Source: Flavobacteriaceae bacterium UJ101
Lineage (GTDB): Bacteria; Bacteroidota; Bacteroidia; Flavobacteriales; UJ101
Reading direction: 5' to 3'
Assembly (NCBI GenBank): GCA_001880285.1
Contig: CP016269.1
Location: 1,250,501-1,314,500, forward strand
Length of the DNA stretch: 64,000 nt
This document shows, piece by piece, positions 27,197 through 36,073 of this stretch. Within the stretch, counting starts at the first letter, position 1. Each line of letters opens with the position of its first letter. The translations under genes and the position numbers were made by a program. The notes beneath the pieces were generated by a model. That model was not told where the DNA came from. It did no database searches and was given only the letters and a program-made list of their open reading frames with translations.

Positions 27197-28171
27197 TTGG
27201 CAAAAATAGGTAACATAGATTTAGGTGAATTCCCTTTATTATTAGCTCCCATGGAGGATGTGAGTGATCCACCCTTTAGAAGATTATGTAAAGAGCACGG
27301 GGCTGATGTAATGTATACTGAATTTATTTCAGTTGAAGGTTTAATTCGAGATGCACGAAAAAGTGTAAAAAAACTCGATATTTTTGAATATGAAAAGCCC
27401 ATTGGTATTCAAATTTTTGGTGCTAATTTAGATTCTATGATTGAAGCTACTGACATTGTAACAGAAGCTCAACCTGACATTTTAGATATTAATTTTGGTT
27501 GTCCTGTAAAAAAAGTAGTAGGTAAAGGTGCTGGAGCAGGTATTTTAAAAGATATTGACAAAATGGTTCGTTTAACCAAAGCCGTTGTAGATCGAACTCA
27601 TCTGCCTGTAACAGTAAAAACACGTTTAGGTTGGGATCATGATTCTATTAAAATAGTGGAAGTTGCTGAACGCTTACAAGATGTAGGTATCGCCGCACTA
27701 TCTATCCACGGTAGAACGCGTTCTCAAATGTATAAAGGTGAAGCCGATTGGACTTTAATTAGAGAAGCAAAGCAAAACCCTCGAATACACATTCCTATCT
27801 TTGGAAATGGAGATGTAGATTCTCCTGAAAAAGCAAAGCTCATGCGTGATGAATACGGTTTAGATGGAGCTATGATCGGGCGTGCAGCTATTGGTTACCC
27901 TTGGATATTTGATGAAATTAAACATTATTTTAAAACTGGGGAGCATTTAAACCCTCCAACGATAAAAGAACGTGTAGAAGCTGCTAAAAAACATTTAACT
28001 TGGTCTGTAGAATGGAAAGGAGAACGTACGGGCATTGTTGAAACTAGACGTCATTATACCAACTATTTTAGAGGGATTCCTTATTTCAAAGAATATAAAA
28101 ACAAATTGGTTACAACGGATGAACTTGATGTTTTATTTGAAACATTAGAAACCATTTCAGAAAAGTTTTAA
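27197..28171 (+). CDS. tRNA-dihydrouridine synthase (DusB-like)
   Basis: FMN enzyme that reduces uridine in the tRNA D-loop to dihydrouridine, using NADPH. The 324-residue TIM barrel begins with the flavin-binding LLLAPMEDVSDPPFR; the active-site motif INFGCPVKKVVGKGAG carries the catalytic cysteine C102; the family PIFGNGDV and GAMIGRAAIG phosphate-binding loops are present. It starts with TTG at 27197, as no ATG precedes the conserved N-terminus. Motifs are closest to DusB, but A/C types cannot be excluded. It is single-gene, ended by a terminator shared with the convergent NlpC gene. Confidence 0.93.
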   Translation: MAKIGNIDLGEFPLLLAPMEDVSDPPFRRLCKEHGADVMYTEFISVEGLIRDARKSVKKLDIFEYEKPIGIQIFGANLDSMIEATDIVTEAQPDILDINFGCPVKKVVGKGAGAGILKDIDKMVRLTKAVVDRTHLPVTVKTRLGWDHDSIKIVEVAERLQDVGIAALSIHGRTRSQMYKGEADWTLIREAKQNPRIHIPIFGNGDVDSPEKAKLMRDEYGLDGAMIGRAAIGYPWIFDEIKHYFKTGEHLNPPTIKERVEAAKKHLTWSVEWKGERTGIVETRRHYTNYFRGIPYFKEYKNKLVTTDELDVLFETLETISEKF

Positions 28172-28193
28172 TTACTTCACCATATATAAAAAC

Positions 28194-28227
28194 AAAAAGG
28201 ATCTATAATTATTATAGATCCTTTTTT
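28194..28227. terminator. Bidirectional intrinsic terminator
   Basis: Near-perfect stem AAAAAGGATCTATAAT with ATTATAGATCCTTTTT (28194-28209 and 28211-28226) between convergent dus and NlpC genes. Confidence 0.9.
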
Positions 28228-28249
28228 CAATATTTTATATTGTAATTTA

Positions 28250-28930
28250 TTATCCTCTTGAATTAATAATTCTCCTTGCTTGTAAATAACGTTTACTCCA
28301 ATAAGAGTTACTTAATTTAGAAACCGTTACACCTTTTGAAGATGAAGCATGTATAAAGGAGCTATTATTACCATCAGGTGTAATAATAATTCCTACGTGA
28401 GAGACTCTTCCTCCTCCTTGTGTTGCAAAAAACACCAAATCTCCTTTTTCTAATTGTGACTTAGAAACATAATGTCCTTTTTTGGCTTGATCTCTAGAAA
28501 CACGAGGTAATGAAATATCATGGGGTCCAAATGATTTTTGGACAAAAGCTGAACAGTCGATTCCACTTCTCGACATTCCTCCATAACGATAAGGTGTTCC
28601 CAAATAGGTTCTTGCAGTTGATAAAATTTGATCAGCTTTTATGTTAGCACTTGTTGTGGCTCTGTTTTTAACATCTAAAGATGCATTTCTTTCTAAAGTT
28701 TTATTAGCTATCGAAGTATCTTCTATTACTTCAATAGGTTTATAAGGTATAAATTCTTCCTTTTTTTCTACTTCATGATTATTCTGATATGTTCTTGATT
28801 TTACTACAGCTTCTGGAATATTTGATGCAGTTCCTTTTGTATTTTGAACATAATAATTAGGAACACAACTGGTTACCATTATAAATACTGTAAAAAAAAG
28901 AATATTTTTACCTATTTTAATAATACTCAT
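28250..28930 (-). CDS. NlpC/P60-family cell-wall hydrolase lipoprotein
   Basis: A 226-residue lipoprotein with lipobox VTSC (C22). The linker of residues 23-100 is followed by the NlpC/P60 peptidase domain with nucleophile C126 (RSGIDCSAF), H178 (RVSHVGII) and H194 (SFIHASSS), the catalytic cysteine-histidine-polar triad. These enzymes cut gamma-D-glutamyl-diaminopimelate bonds of peptidoglycan peptides. The single hydrolase domain is typical of a Spr/NlpC-type murein endopeptidase. It is transcribed alone. Confidence 0.92.
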   Translation of the reverse strand: MSIIKIGKNILFFTVFIMVTSCVPNYYVQNTKGTASNIPEAVVKSRTYQNNHEVEKKEEFIPYKPIEVIEDTSIANKTLERNASLDVKNRATTSANIKADQILSTARTYLGTPYRYGGMSRSGIDCSAFVQKSFGPHDISLPRVSRDQAKKGHYVSKSQLEKGDLVFFATQGGGRVSHVGIIITPDGNNSSFIHASSSKGVTVSKLSNSYWSKRYLQARRIINSRG

Positions 28931-29018
28931 AAAATTACTGATAATTAGCGTTTTATTTATAAAATATATAAACGCAAAATTAATACAAATATTTTAAATC
29001 GAAAAAAATAAAAAAACG

Positions 29019-29049
29019 TTTGTGCTATATCAAAAATGTATTATATTTG
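29019..29049 (+). promoter_or_regulatory. Bacteroidota-type promoter of the tRNA-Glu-rpsT region
   Basis: TTTG (29019-29022), a 19-nt spacer, then TATATTTG (29042-29049). This matches the known TTTG-N19-TAnnTTTG consensus exactly. The predicted start (about 29055) lies 22 nt before tRNA-Glu. Confidence 0.85.
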
Positions 29050-29076
29050 CAACCGCTAAAATAGCGAAATTATTTT

Positions 29077-29148
29077 GGCCCGTTCGTCTATCGGCTAGGA
29101 CGCCAGGTTTTCATCCTGGTAAGAGGGGTTCGATTCCCCTACGGGCTA
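29077..29148 (+). tRNA. tRNA-Glu (TTC), first copy
   Basis: The 72-nt sequence folds as a cloverleaf: acceptor GGCCCGT paired with ACGGGCT (first pair G-U), anticodon stem CCAGG/CCTGG with loop TTTTCAT, anticodon TTC, and T-loop GTTCGATTC. CCA is not encoded (the next bases are CT). Identical to the copy at 29453. Confidence 0.96.
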
Positions 29149-29184
29149 CTAAATAAATTATTTAATTTATTAAAATTTAAAATT

Positions 29185-29436
29185 ATGGCAAATCATAAGT
29201 CAGCTTTAAAAAGAATCAGACAATCTGAAACAAGACGTTTAAGAAATCGTTTTTATCATAAATCGACTCGTACGGCTATTAAAAAGTTAAGAGAAGAGGA
29301 AGATAAGAAATCTGCTGAAGAGCAATTTCCTAAAGTTGTTTCTATGATTGATCGTTTAGCTAAAAAGAACATTATTCACAAGAATAAAGCTTCTAACTTA
29401 AAAAGTAAATTAGCTAAGAAAGTAGCGGCATTATAA
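29185..29436 (+). CDS. rpsT: 30S ribosomal protein S20
   Basis: An 83-residue, strongly basic protein starting [21 protein letters not shown], the standard N-terminus of S20, which binds 16S rRNA during early 30S assembly. The length is normal. It lies between two identical tRNA-Glu genes and is probably on the same transcript, with tRNA processing separating the pieces. Confidence 0.98.
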   Translation: MANHKSALKRIRQSETRRLRNRFYHKSTRTAIKKLREEEDKKSAEEQFPKVVSMIDRLAKKNIIHKNKASNLKSKLAKKVAAL

Positions 29437-29452
29437 TATTTATTATATAATT

Positions 29453-29524
29453 GGCCCGTTCGTCTATCGGCTAGGACGCCAGGTTTTCATCCTGGTAAGA
29501 GGGGTTCGATTCCCCTACGGGCTA
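29453..29524 (+). tRNA. tRNA-Glu (TTC), second copy
   Basis: All 72 bases are the same as the copy at 29077-29148. Here CCA follows at 29525-29527, so this copy encodes its 3' end. A terminator follows directly. Confidence 0.96.
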
Positions 29525-29530
29525 CCATTT

Positions 29531-29561
29531 AGCTTCTCTATTTGTTTAGAGGAGCTTTTTT
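29531..29561 (+). terminator. Intrinsic terminator after the tRNA-Glu-rpsT-tRNA-Glu unit
   Basis: Stem AGCTTCTCTA (29531-29540) with TAGAGGAGCT (29547-29556), one G-T wobble, 6-nt loop and a T run. Confidence 0.85.
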
Positions 29562-29636
29562 ATCTTCCTAAAATCTTTAGACATTCAAAAACAAATTAAG
29601 ATAAGTCGGTAATATCCTGAAATATGTGGAACTACA

Positions 29637-30584
29637 TTAAGAGTAGTTATAAAGCTGTTTAATTTTATCTACAATTGTTTTGGCTAATTTAAACTTACTT
29701 TCTTGTGTCCAACCTGCAATATGAGGTGTTAATAACACATTCTCTGCTTCAATTAAATATTGAAGAGCTTCGGGCATCACTCCTTCAAAAAGATTCTCAA
29801 AAGAACTCTTTTCATACTCTAATACATCTAAACCTGCTGCAATCACTTTTCCCGACTGTAAGGCTTTTACTAAATCTTCTGTTACAACCGATTTACCTCT
29901 TGCTGTATTAATTAAGTAAAAATTCTTTTTAAAAGATTGAATAAAGTCATGATGAATCATCTTCGTTGTCAATTCTGTTTCTGGCGTGTGTAAACTTAGA
30001 ATATCCGTTTTTTCAAATAATGTTTCCAAATCCACCTGCTTTGCATGCTGATCTCCTACATTTTCTTTAATATCATAACAGATCACTTCACAATCAAACC
30101 CTTGTAGCCTTCTTGCAAAAGCTTTCCCCATATTTCCATACCCAATTAAACCTACGGTTTTACCCATAATTTCATGACCACGATTCCCTTCACGAATCCA
30201 TTTACCACTACGCACTTCTTCATCAGCACGATTCAAATAATTCATTAAAGACAACAACATTCCAACAGCATGTTCTCCAACGGCATCTCTATTCCCTTCA
30301 GGTGCTGAAATTAAACGAATTCCTTTTGATTGAGCATAATCACAATCAATATTTTCTAAACCAGCTCCTACCCTTGCTATAAATTCTAAATTAGCCGCGT
30401 AATCTAAAAAAGTTTGATCAATTGAAAAACGACTTCGAATCACAAACCCATGATAATTCACTATTTTATTCTCCACTTCTGACTTTGATGAAGTATAATC
30501 TTCATGGACTTCAAAGTTCAATTCTAATAATGTTTCTTTGATATAATCGTGATTGGTATCAAGGAGTAATATTTTTTTTCGCAT
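29637..30584 (-). CDS. D-isomer-specific 2-hydroxyacid dehydrogenase
   Basis: NAD-dependent oxidoreductase of the family including phosphoglycerate and lactate dehydrogenases. The 315 residues have the Rossmann loop VGLIGYGNMGKAFARR, the catalytic arginine in INTARGKSVV, and the catalytic histidine in LTPHIAGWTQES. There is no C-terminal ACT domain, so it differs from long SerA. The substrate is unclear; phosphoglycerate or hydroxypyruvate are possible. It follows mgtE by 17 nt and is probably in that operon. Confidence 0.88.
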   Translation of the reverse strand: MRKKILLLDTNHDYIKETLLELNFEVHEDYTSSKSEVENKIVNYHGFVIRSRFSIDQTFLDYAANLEFIARVGAGLENIDCDYAQSKGIRLISAPEGNRDAVGEHAVGMLLSLMNYLNRADEEVRSGKWIREGNRGHEIMGKTVGLIGYGNMGKAFARRLQGFDCEVICYDIKENVGDQHAKQVDLETLFEKTDILSLHTPETELTTKMIHHDFIQSFKKNFYLINTARGKSVVTEDLVKALQSGKVIAAGLDVLEYEKSSFENLFEGVMPEALQYLIEAENVLLTPHIAGWTQESKFKLAKTIVDKIKQLYNYS

Positions 30585-30601
30585 ACCTTTTGAATTGATA
30601 A

Positions 30602-31960
30602 TTAAAATCCTAAAACCATTTTTGCAATTAAGAAATACAATAGAATACCTAAAATATCATTACTCGTTGTAATAAAAGGTCCTGTAGCTAATGCAGGATC
30701 TATTCCTCTATTATGTAAAACAATGGGCACAAGGGTTCCAATAAAACCTGCCAAAATAATAACAGACATTAATGAAATCGCAATAGTTAAACTGGTTAAC
30801 CAATGAAAGCCTATAATACCCCCAAACAAAATAACCAATCCTGATAAAACAAATCCATTTACTAAACTCAATCCAAATTCTTTTAACAACCGATCAGAAA
30901 GTTTCCCTTTTAAATCATCATTTGCAATAGCCTGAACAATAATAGCAGAAGATTGTACTCCTACATTCCCTGCCATAGCAGCAATCAAAGGAGTAAAAAA
31001 GAAAAGTTCAGGAAAACGTGCTAAAGCTTCATCAAATCCACCCATGATTCGTGCACTTGCTAACCCTCCAAAAAGTCCTAAAACCAACCAAGGTAAACGT
31101 GCTTTAGTAAGTTTCCAAATCGTATCATCTGAATCCACATCTTGCGAAATACCTGATGCTAATTGGTAATCTTTTTCCGCTTCCTCTTTAATTACATCTA
31201 CTACATCATCAATTGAAATACGTCCTACTAAACGATTCATCTCATCTACAACTGGAATTTCATACAAATCGTATTTACTCATTACATTGGCTACTTCAAC
31301 ATCTGAATCTTTAACTGAAACAAAACGAATATTATCTCGATAGATTTCTTCAACTTTTGTACGTGTTGATGTAGTTAATAATTTTTTCAGAGAGAGGGTT
31401 CCTAACAAAATATCATGGACATCTACAACATAAATTGTATTGACTTGTTCTAATTCTTCAGCCTGTTTACGCATTTCTTTCACACAGGTTAAAACATTCC
31501 AATCTTGATTAACCTTTATGAGCTCTTTCCCCATTAAACCTCCAGCTGTATCCTCATCATAACGTAATAATTCTACAATATCCTTGGCTTGTTCAACATC
31601 GTCTAACTCTGCAATAACCTCTTCTTTTTGCTCTTCAGGAAGTTCTGCAATAATATCTGCTGCATCATCAGAATCAATTTCTTTAATTACCGATTCTGCA
31701 ATTTCTTTAGAGGTTAGTTTTTGAAGAATTTTTTTTCGATCATCATCATCTATTTCAATAAAAATATCAGAGGACAAATCATTATCTAAAATATCTAAAA
31801 CATATGCTTCATCTTCTAATTCAAAATCATCTAATATTTCCGCTATATCAGCAGGGTGCATATCAGAAAAGGCCTCAATAATCGCTTTATTGTTGCGTTT
31901 TTTGATGTTTTGTAGAAGATTTTCTATAAATTCTGGCGATATGTTTTTTACATCACTCAT
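30602..31960 (-). CDS. mgtE: Magnesium transporter MgtE
   Basis: Inner-membrane Mg2+ channel. The 452 residues have an N-terminal MgtE superhelical domain rich in acidic residues (about 1-135, EEIAEIL-type helices), two CBS domains (about 135-260) that sense cytosolic Mg2+, and about five membrane helices from 287 onward (PWLVLGLFGGLASARIM, MAGNVGVQSSAII, IVLHNRGIDPALATGPF). The GNVGVQSSA and ATGPF motifs line the pore in known structures. It follows rsmA by 36 nt. Confidence 0.95.
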   Translation of the reverse strand: MSDVKNISPEFIENLLQNIKKRNNKAIIEAFSDMHPADIAEILDDFELEDEAYVLDILDNDLSSDIFIEIDDDDRKKILQKLTSKEIAESVIKEIDSDDAADIIAELPEEQKEEVIAELDDVEQAKDIVELLRYDEDTAGGLMGKELIKVNQDWNVLTCVKEMRKQAEELEQVNTIYVVDVHDILLGTLSLKKLLTTSTRTKVEEIYRDNIRFVSVKDSDVEVANVMSKYDLYEIPVVDEMNRLVGRISIDDVVDVIKEEAEKDYQLASGISQDVDSDDTIWKLTKARLPWLVLGLFGGLASARIMGGFDEALARFPELFFFTPLIAAMAGNVGVQSSAIIVQAIANDDLKGKLSDRLLKEFGLSLVNGFVLSGLVILFGGIIGFHWLTSLTIAISLMSVIILAGFIGTLVPIVLHNRGIDPALATGPFITTSNDILGILLYFLIAKMVLGF

Positions 31961-31996
31961 AATAATTTAATTCGAAAGTTGTTAAAGTAAAATATA

Positions 31997-32773
31997 TTAA
32001 CTTCTTTCTTTTTCAAACAACTTAGTCAACTCAACAAAATCTTGAACTGATAATTGTTCAGGACGCAAGGTAAGAAATTTATGTTCTTTTAACGAATCTG
32101 GAATCCCTAAACCTTTCAAAGAATTTCGAATGGTTTTTCTTCGCTGATTAAACCCTGCTTTTACAATCGTTTTAAATAATTGATCATCACAACCCAACGG
32201 TTCTTCTTTACGAACCATTCGCATAACACCCGATTTTACTTTTGGTGGTGGATTAAATACATTTTCATGCACTGTAAACAAATATTCTACATCATAATAA
32301 GCTTGAACTAAAACGGATAAAACACCGTATGTTTTATTACCATGCTTAGCTGCAGCTCTTTCTGCAACTTCTTTTTGAAACATTCCAGCAAACTCAGGAA
32401 TAAAGGCTCTATTTTCAATTGTTTTAAATAAAATCTGAGAGGAAATATTATAGGGAAAGTTTCCAACTACAGCAAAAGACTCTTTAAAATACGCTTGTAA
32501 ATCTAATTTTAAGAAATCCCCTTCTATAATTCGTTCTTTTAACACAGGGTAATGTTCTTGTAAATAGACTACCGATTCTTTATCAATTTCAACCACATAA
32601 GTTTCTACTTCTTCTTTTCTTAACAAAAACTGAGTCAAAACCCCCATGCCAGGGCCTATTTCCAACACCTTTTGATATCCTTTAAATTGTAAAGCTTCAG
32701 CTGTTTTTTGAGCAATACTTTCATCAATCAAAAAATGCTGTCCAAGATGCTTTTTTGCTTTTACCTTACTCAT
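31997..32773 (-). CDS. rsmA: 16S rRNA (adenine1518/1519-N6)-dimethyltransferase
   Basis: KsgA/RsmA dimethylates two adenines in helix 45 of 16S rRNA. The 258-residue enzyme has the N-terminal [11 protein letters not shown], the SAM motif [12 protein letters not shown], and the catalytic [12 protein letters not shown] (motif IV N-F-P-Y). The C-terminal helical domain is complete. It lies 3 nt downstream of a DUF4286 gene and 36 nt upstream of mgtE. Confidence 0.97.
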   Translation of the reverse strand: MSKVKAKKHLGQHFLIDESIAQKTAEALQFKGYQKVLEIGPGMGVLTQFLLRKEEVETYVVEIDKESVVYLQEHYPVLKERIIEGDFLKLDLQAYFKESFAVVGNFPYNISSQILFKTIENRAFIPEFAGMFQKEVAERAAAKHGNKTYGVLSVLVQAYYDVEYLFTVHENVFNPPPKVKSGVMRMVRKEEPLGCDDQLFKTIVKAGFNQRRKTIRNSLKGLGIPDSLKEHKFLTLRPEQLSVQDFVELTKLFEKERS

Positions 32774-32776
32774 ATT

Positions 32777-33094
32777 CTAAAAATTAAAATCTACAGATAG
32801 ATTTTTCAATATACTTTCAAAAATTAATACTTTATCTGTAAATATCTTTCGAGCTTCTTCCTTTAAAATAGGCAATCGTTTGATTTCAAACTGTGAAAAA
32901 GCAGGATGATTTTTTATATACAATTGTAAAGTAAAAGTATGACCTGAATTATGTTGTGAAAGCACTTCAAAAGCCTCTAATTTTTCATGGAATTGTGCTT
33001 TCTGAATCTCTAAAACAAAGACCTCTTCAAACCATATTTTCCAATTTTCTAAGACTTCAGGCTCTATATTAAATGTGATATTGTAAACATACAT
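32777..33094 (-). CDS. DUF4286-family protein
   Basis: A 105-residue cytoplasmic protein with an alpha-beta ferredoxin-like pattern (MYVYNITFNIEP, then a helix WKIWFEEVFVLEIQ). It matches what is known as DUF4286, a Bacteroidota family of unknown function often found next to rsmA. Here it is the first gene of the DUF4286-rsmA-mgtE-dehydrogenase unit, with 3 nt to rsmA, and carries a TATCTTTG promoter element upstream. Function unknown. Confidence 0.82.
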   Translation of the reverse strand: MYVYNITFNIEPEVLENWKIWFEEVFVLEIQKAQFHEKLEAFEVLSQHNSGHTFTLQLYIKNHPAFSQFEIKRLPILKEEARKIFTDKVLIFESILKNLSVDFNF

Positions 33095-33108
33095 GAATCT
33101 CTTTTTAA

Positions 33109-33116
33109 CAAAGATA
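33109..33116 (-). promoter_or_regulatory. Putative -7 element of the DUF4286-rsmA-mgtE operon
   Basis: TATCTTTG on the minus strand matches TAnnTTTG, 14 nt before the DUF4286 ATG. No -33 TTG is at the expected distance. Confidence 0.45.
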
Positions 33117-33145
33117 CGATTTTACACTCAATTTATACCTTAGCC

Positions 33146-33952
33146 CTATTTTTTAACCCCCCAAATCCTTTCAGGTAAGGTTTCATCTAATACAAAAGGA
33201 TTATCATTTCCTTGGTAATACTTAATTGCATTGTTTCGATCTAATTCTTCTTGAGAAACAGGGTCCTGTTTATGCCATCGTATCAAATCTTTTTCCATTT
33301 TCTTAAAAAAGGCTTCATCAGCAATTCCTTTATAAATTGTGTAAAAATACATTACAGCTCTCGCTATATCTCCTTTAACTGACTCACGAGGTTCAAATTT
33401 GTAAGGTGCTGACTCACTATAATCCTCTATATTTCTTTGTGGAATTGAATTTGAAATTGTGGATTGAGAAAACCATTGTTCTGTTTTTTCATCATCTATC
33501 TCAGTAAATCGAAAGTTTCTTCGAGTAGCGTTCACATTTTCTTTACAAGGAAATAAGTGGTGCATATCGCTTTTCATTGGCAATTCCCTAGCTCCTTTAC
33601 TTTGCGGATAAACATGTTCACAATTTACTCCCTGATCATAAGCTTGATCAATAAGATTTCCATATGTATTAATTTTAATCGTGTATTGTGTGTAAATCGT
33701 TTTCAATTCATTCGCATCATTTAAATCAATATCTCCGTACATTAAACGACGTGCTTTTGCATACGAATATGATTCTTGCACTTGAAAATCTTTTTTTAAA
33801 AGTATTAATAAAGAATCACCTATAACCCCCTGATATAAAAATCCCTTCGGAAGCTCCTCAACGGATTCAACACTAGCTGTATCTCGCTCATTCTTACATC
33901 CTATAGTACTCAATGTAATCCCTAAAATAATAAACCCTATCACTTTTTTCAT
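33146..33952 (-). CDS. Secreted endonuclease I family lipoprotein
   Basis: A 268-residue secreted nuclease of the endonuclease I (EndA, beta-beta-alpha metal) family, which makes double-strand breaks in DNA without sequence preference. Residues 1-18 are a signal peptide ending in a lipobox-like TIGC (C19). The catalytic region has NCEHVYPQSKGARELPMKSD and HHLFPCKENVNATRRNFRF, which hold the histidine and asparagine metal ligands. It is likely displayed on the outer face of the outer membrane. It has its own promoter element (33957-33964). Possible role: digesting extracellular DNA for nutrients. Confidence 0.85.
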   Translation of the reverse strand: MKKVIGFIILGITLSTIGCKNERDTASVESVEELPKGFLYQGVIGDSLLILLKKDFQVQESYSYAKARRLMYGDIDLNDANELKTIYTQYTIKINTYGNLIDQAYDQGVNCEHVYPQSKGARELPMKSDMHHLFPCKENVNATRRNFRFTEIDDEKTEQWFSQSTISNSIPQRNIEDYSESAPYKFEPRESVKGDIARAVMYFYTIYKGIADEAFFKKMEKDLIRWHKQDPVSQEELDRNNAIKYYQGNDNPFVLDETLPERIWGVKK

Positions 33953-33956
33953 AGTG

Positions 33957-33964
33957 ACAAAGAT
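33957..33964 (-). promoter_or_regulatory. Putative -7 element of the endonuclease I gene
   Basis: TATCTTTG on the minus strand is a perfect TAnnTTTG match 4 nt before the ATG, implying a near-leaderless transcript. A TTG at 33982-33980 gives a short 15-nt spacer. Confidence 0.45.
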
Positions 33965-34173
33965 ACAACTCTATAGAAAACAATTTCATAAAAGACCTAT
34001 AAGCTAAAATATTTTAATTTCATTAATTAATGATGTTTAATATAATGAAAATCAATTAGTTCTTAATATAAAAAAGAATACTTTAACATTCCTTAACATA
34101 GAATTTTAAAGAAAATTGGGATGCTATTTTTAAAAAAAAATTGCATCTTGCATAGGTAAAAACTTCTGAGCAA

Positions 34174-35175
34174 ATGGACACAAACCAACCCATAGATATT
34201 TCGGCTTTGAGCCAAAAAATTCAACAAGAAAGTCAGTCTGTTGATCGATTAATTCACGAGATTAACAAGGTAATTGTTGGGCAAAACTATATGGTTCAAC
34301 GTTTAATGATCGGATTATTAGGAAATGGTCACATTTTATTAGAAGGAGTACCAGGGCTTGCCAAAACATTAGCTATTAATACATTATCAAAAGCAGTTGA
34401 TGGAAGTTTTTCAAGAGTTCAATTCACACCGGATTTACTCCCAGCAGATGTTGTAGGTACCATTATTTACAATATAAAAGAAAATAATTTTTCTGTAAAA
34501 AAAGGACCTGTATTTGCTAATTTTGTATTGGCCGATGAGATTAACCGTGCACCTGCAAAGGTTCAATCAGCTTTATTAGAAGCCATGCAAGAGCGTCAAA
34601 TTACCATTGGAGAGGAAACTTTTAAATTAGACGAACCTTTTCTAGTAATGGCTACTCAAAACCCCGTAGAGCAAGAGGGAACCTACCCTTTACCAGAAGC
34701 CCAAATGGATCGTTTTATGCTTAAATGTGTAATCAGTTATCCTAATTTAGAAGATGAACGTACCATTATGCGTATGAGCTTAAAAGATGATTTTGGTAAA
34801 GTGGAACCTGTAGTCTCATTACAAGACATTATCAATGCGCGAGAAATGGTTAAAATGATCTATATGGATGAAAAAATAGAGCAATACATCTTAGATATTA
34901 TTTTTGCAACTCGTTTTCCAGAAAAATATGGTTTAGAAAATTTGAAACCCTTAATTTCTTTTGGTTCTTCTCCTCGAGGAAGCATCAACTTAGCTACTGC
35001 TGCTAAAGTTCACGCATTTTTAATGAAACGCGCTTTTGTTATTCCTGAAGATATTCGTGCGATAGTAAACGATGTATTGCGCCATAGAATTGGAATTACT
35101 TATGAGGCAGAAGCCGAAAACATGACTACTGACGATATTATTAATCAAATCATTAACACCGTACAAGTTCCTTAA
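34174..35175 (+). CDS. MoxR-type AAA+ ATPase of the Bat operon
   Basis: A 333-residue AAA+ chaperone-like ATPase. Walker A is GVPGLAKT at residues 58-65; Walker B is VLADEINRAPAKVQS, with sensor TQNPVEQEGTYPLPEAQMDRF. MoxR proteins act with VWA proteins such as BatA and BatB downstream, probably to assemble or activate them at the inner membrane. It begins the moxR-DUF58-bat operon. The next gene starts 31 nt later. Bat genes were first linked to oxygen tolerance in Bacteroides. Confidence 0.92.
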   Translation: MDTNQPIDISALSQKIQQESQSVDRLIHEINKVIVGQNYMVQRLMIGLLGNGHILLEGVPGLAKTLAINTLSKAVDGSFSRVQFTPDLLPADVVGTIIYNIKENNFSVKKGPVFANFVLADEINRAPAKVQSALLEAMQERQITIGEETFKLDEPFLVMATQNPVEQEGTYPLPEAQMDRFMLKCVISYPNLEDERTIMRMSLKDDFGKVEPVVSLQDIINAREMVKMIYMDEKIEQYILDIIFATRFPEKYGLENLKPLISFGSSPRGSINLATAAKVHAFLMKRAFVIPEDIRAIVNDVLRHRIGITYEAEAENMTTDDIINQIINTVQVP

Positions 35176-35206
35176 TTTTATTATTCTAAACGACTAAACC
35201 AACATC

Positions 35207-36073
35207 TTGGACGCTAAAGAGATTATAAAAAAAGTACGAAAGATTGAAATCAAAACCCGAAAATTGAGTAATCATATTTTCTCGGGAGAATATCATTCTG
35301 CTTTTAAAGGACGAGGAATGACATTTTCAGAAGTACGTCCTTATCAATTTGGTGATGATGTACGAACCATCGACTGGAATAAAACGGCTCAGTTTAATGA
35401 ACCTTATGTAAAAATATTTGAAGAAGAACGAGAACTCACCTTAATGCTCATGGTTGACATTAGTCAATCGGTATTCTTCGGTACTCGCAAACAGTTAAAG
35501 AGAGAAACGATCACAGAAATAGCCGCTACATTAGCTTTTGCTGCTATTCAAAACAACGATAAAGTAGGTTTATTACTCTTCAGCAATGAAATTGAACTCT
35601 ATATCCCTCCTAAAAAAGGACGATCACATGTTTTACGAATCATTCGAGAACTTATCGAATTCAAGCCAAGTGAAACACAAACAGACTTAGTAAAAGCTTT
35701 TCAATTTTTAGGAGGTATTTTAAAACGCCATGCTATCCTTTTTACACTTTCTGATTTCACCGATTTGAATTACAAAAAAGCTTTGGATGTTGTAGCAAGA
35801 AAACATGATGTGACGGGAATTCGAATTTATGACAAAAAAGAACAAAGCATCCCAAATATTGGATTGGTTTATATGCAAGATATGGAAACAGGAAAGATTA
35901 AAGCAGTCAATACCTCTTCCAAAAAAGTACGTTTAGAATATGCTAAATATTATCAAAAGCGTTATCATTATTTTGTAAATAGTTTTACCAAAGCAGGTGC
36001 TGGTACTTTAAATTTACAATCGGACGAAGATTATGTAAAAAAATTAATGGGTTATTTTAAACGTCACGCTTAA
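35207..36073 (+). CDS. DUF58-family protein of the Bat operon
   Basis: A 288-residue protein with the DUF58 signature RGMTFSEVRPYQFGDDVRTIDW near residues 34-55. It has a VWA-like fold, with DISQSVFFG near the MIDAS position, and is usually cytoplasmic or membrane-associated. It is always found next to MoxR in Bat loci. The start is TTG at 35207, 31 nt after moxR; no in-frame ATG precedes the conserved N-terminus. It ends with a stop immediately followed by the next ATG. Exact role unknown. Confidence 0.9.
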   Translation: MDAKEIIKKVRKIEIKTRKLSNHIFSGEYHSAFKGRGMTFSEVRPYQFGDDVRTIDWNKTAQFNEPYVKIFEEERELTLMLMVDISQSVFFGTRKQLKRETITEIAATLAFAAIQNNDKVGLLLFSNEIELYIPPKKGRSHVLRIIRELIEFKPSETQTDLVKAFQFLGGILKRHAILFTLSDFTDLNYKKALDVVARKHDVTGIRIYDKKEQSIPNIGLVYMQDMETGKIKAVNTSSKKVRLEYAKYYQKRYHYFVNSFTKAGAGTLNLQSDEDYVKKLMGYFKRHA

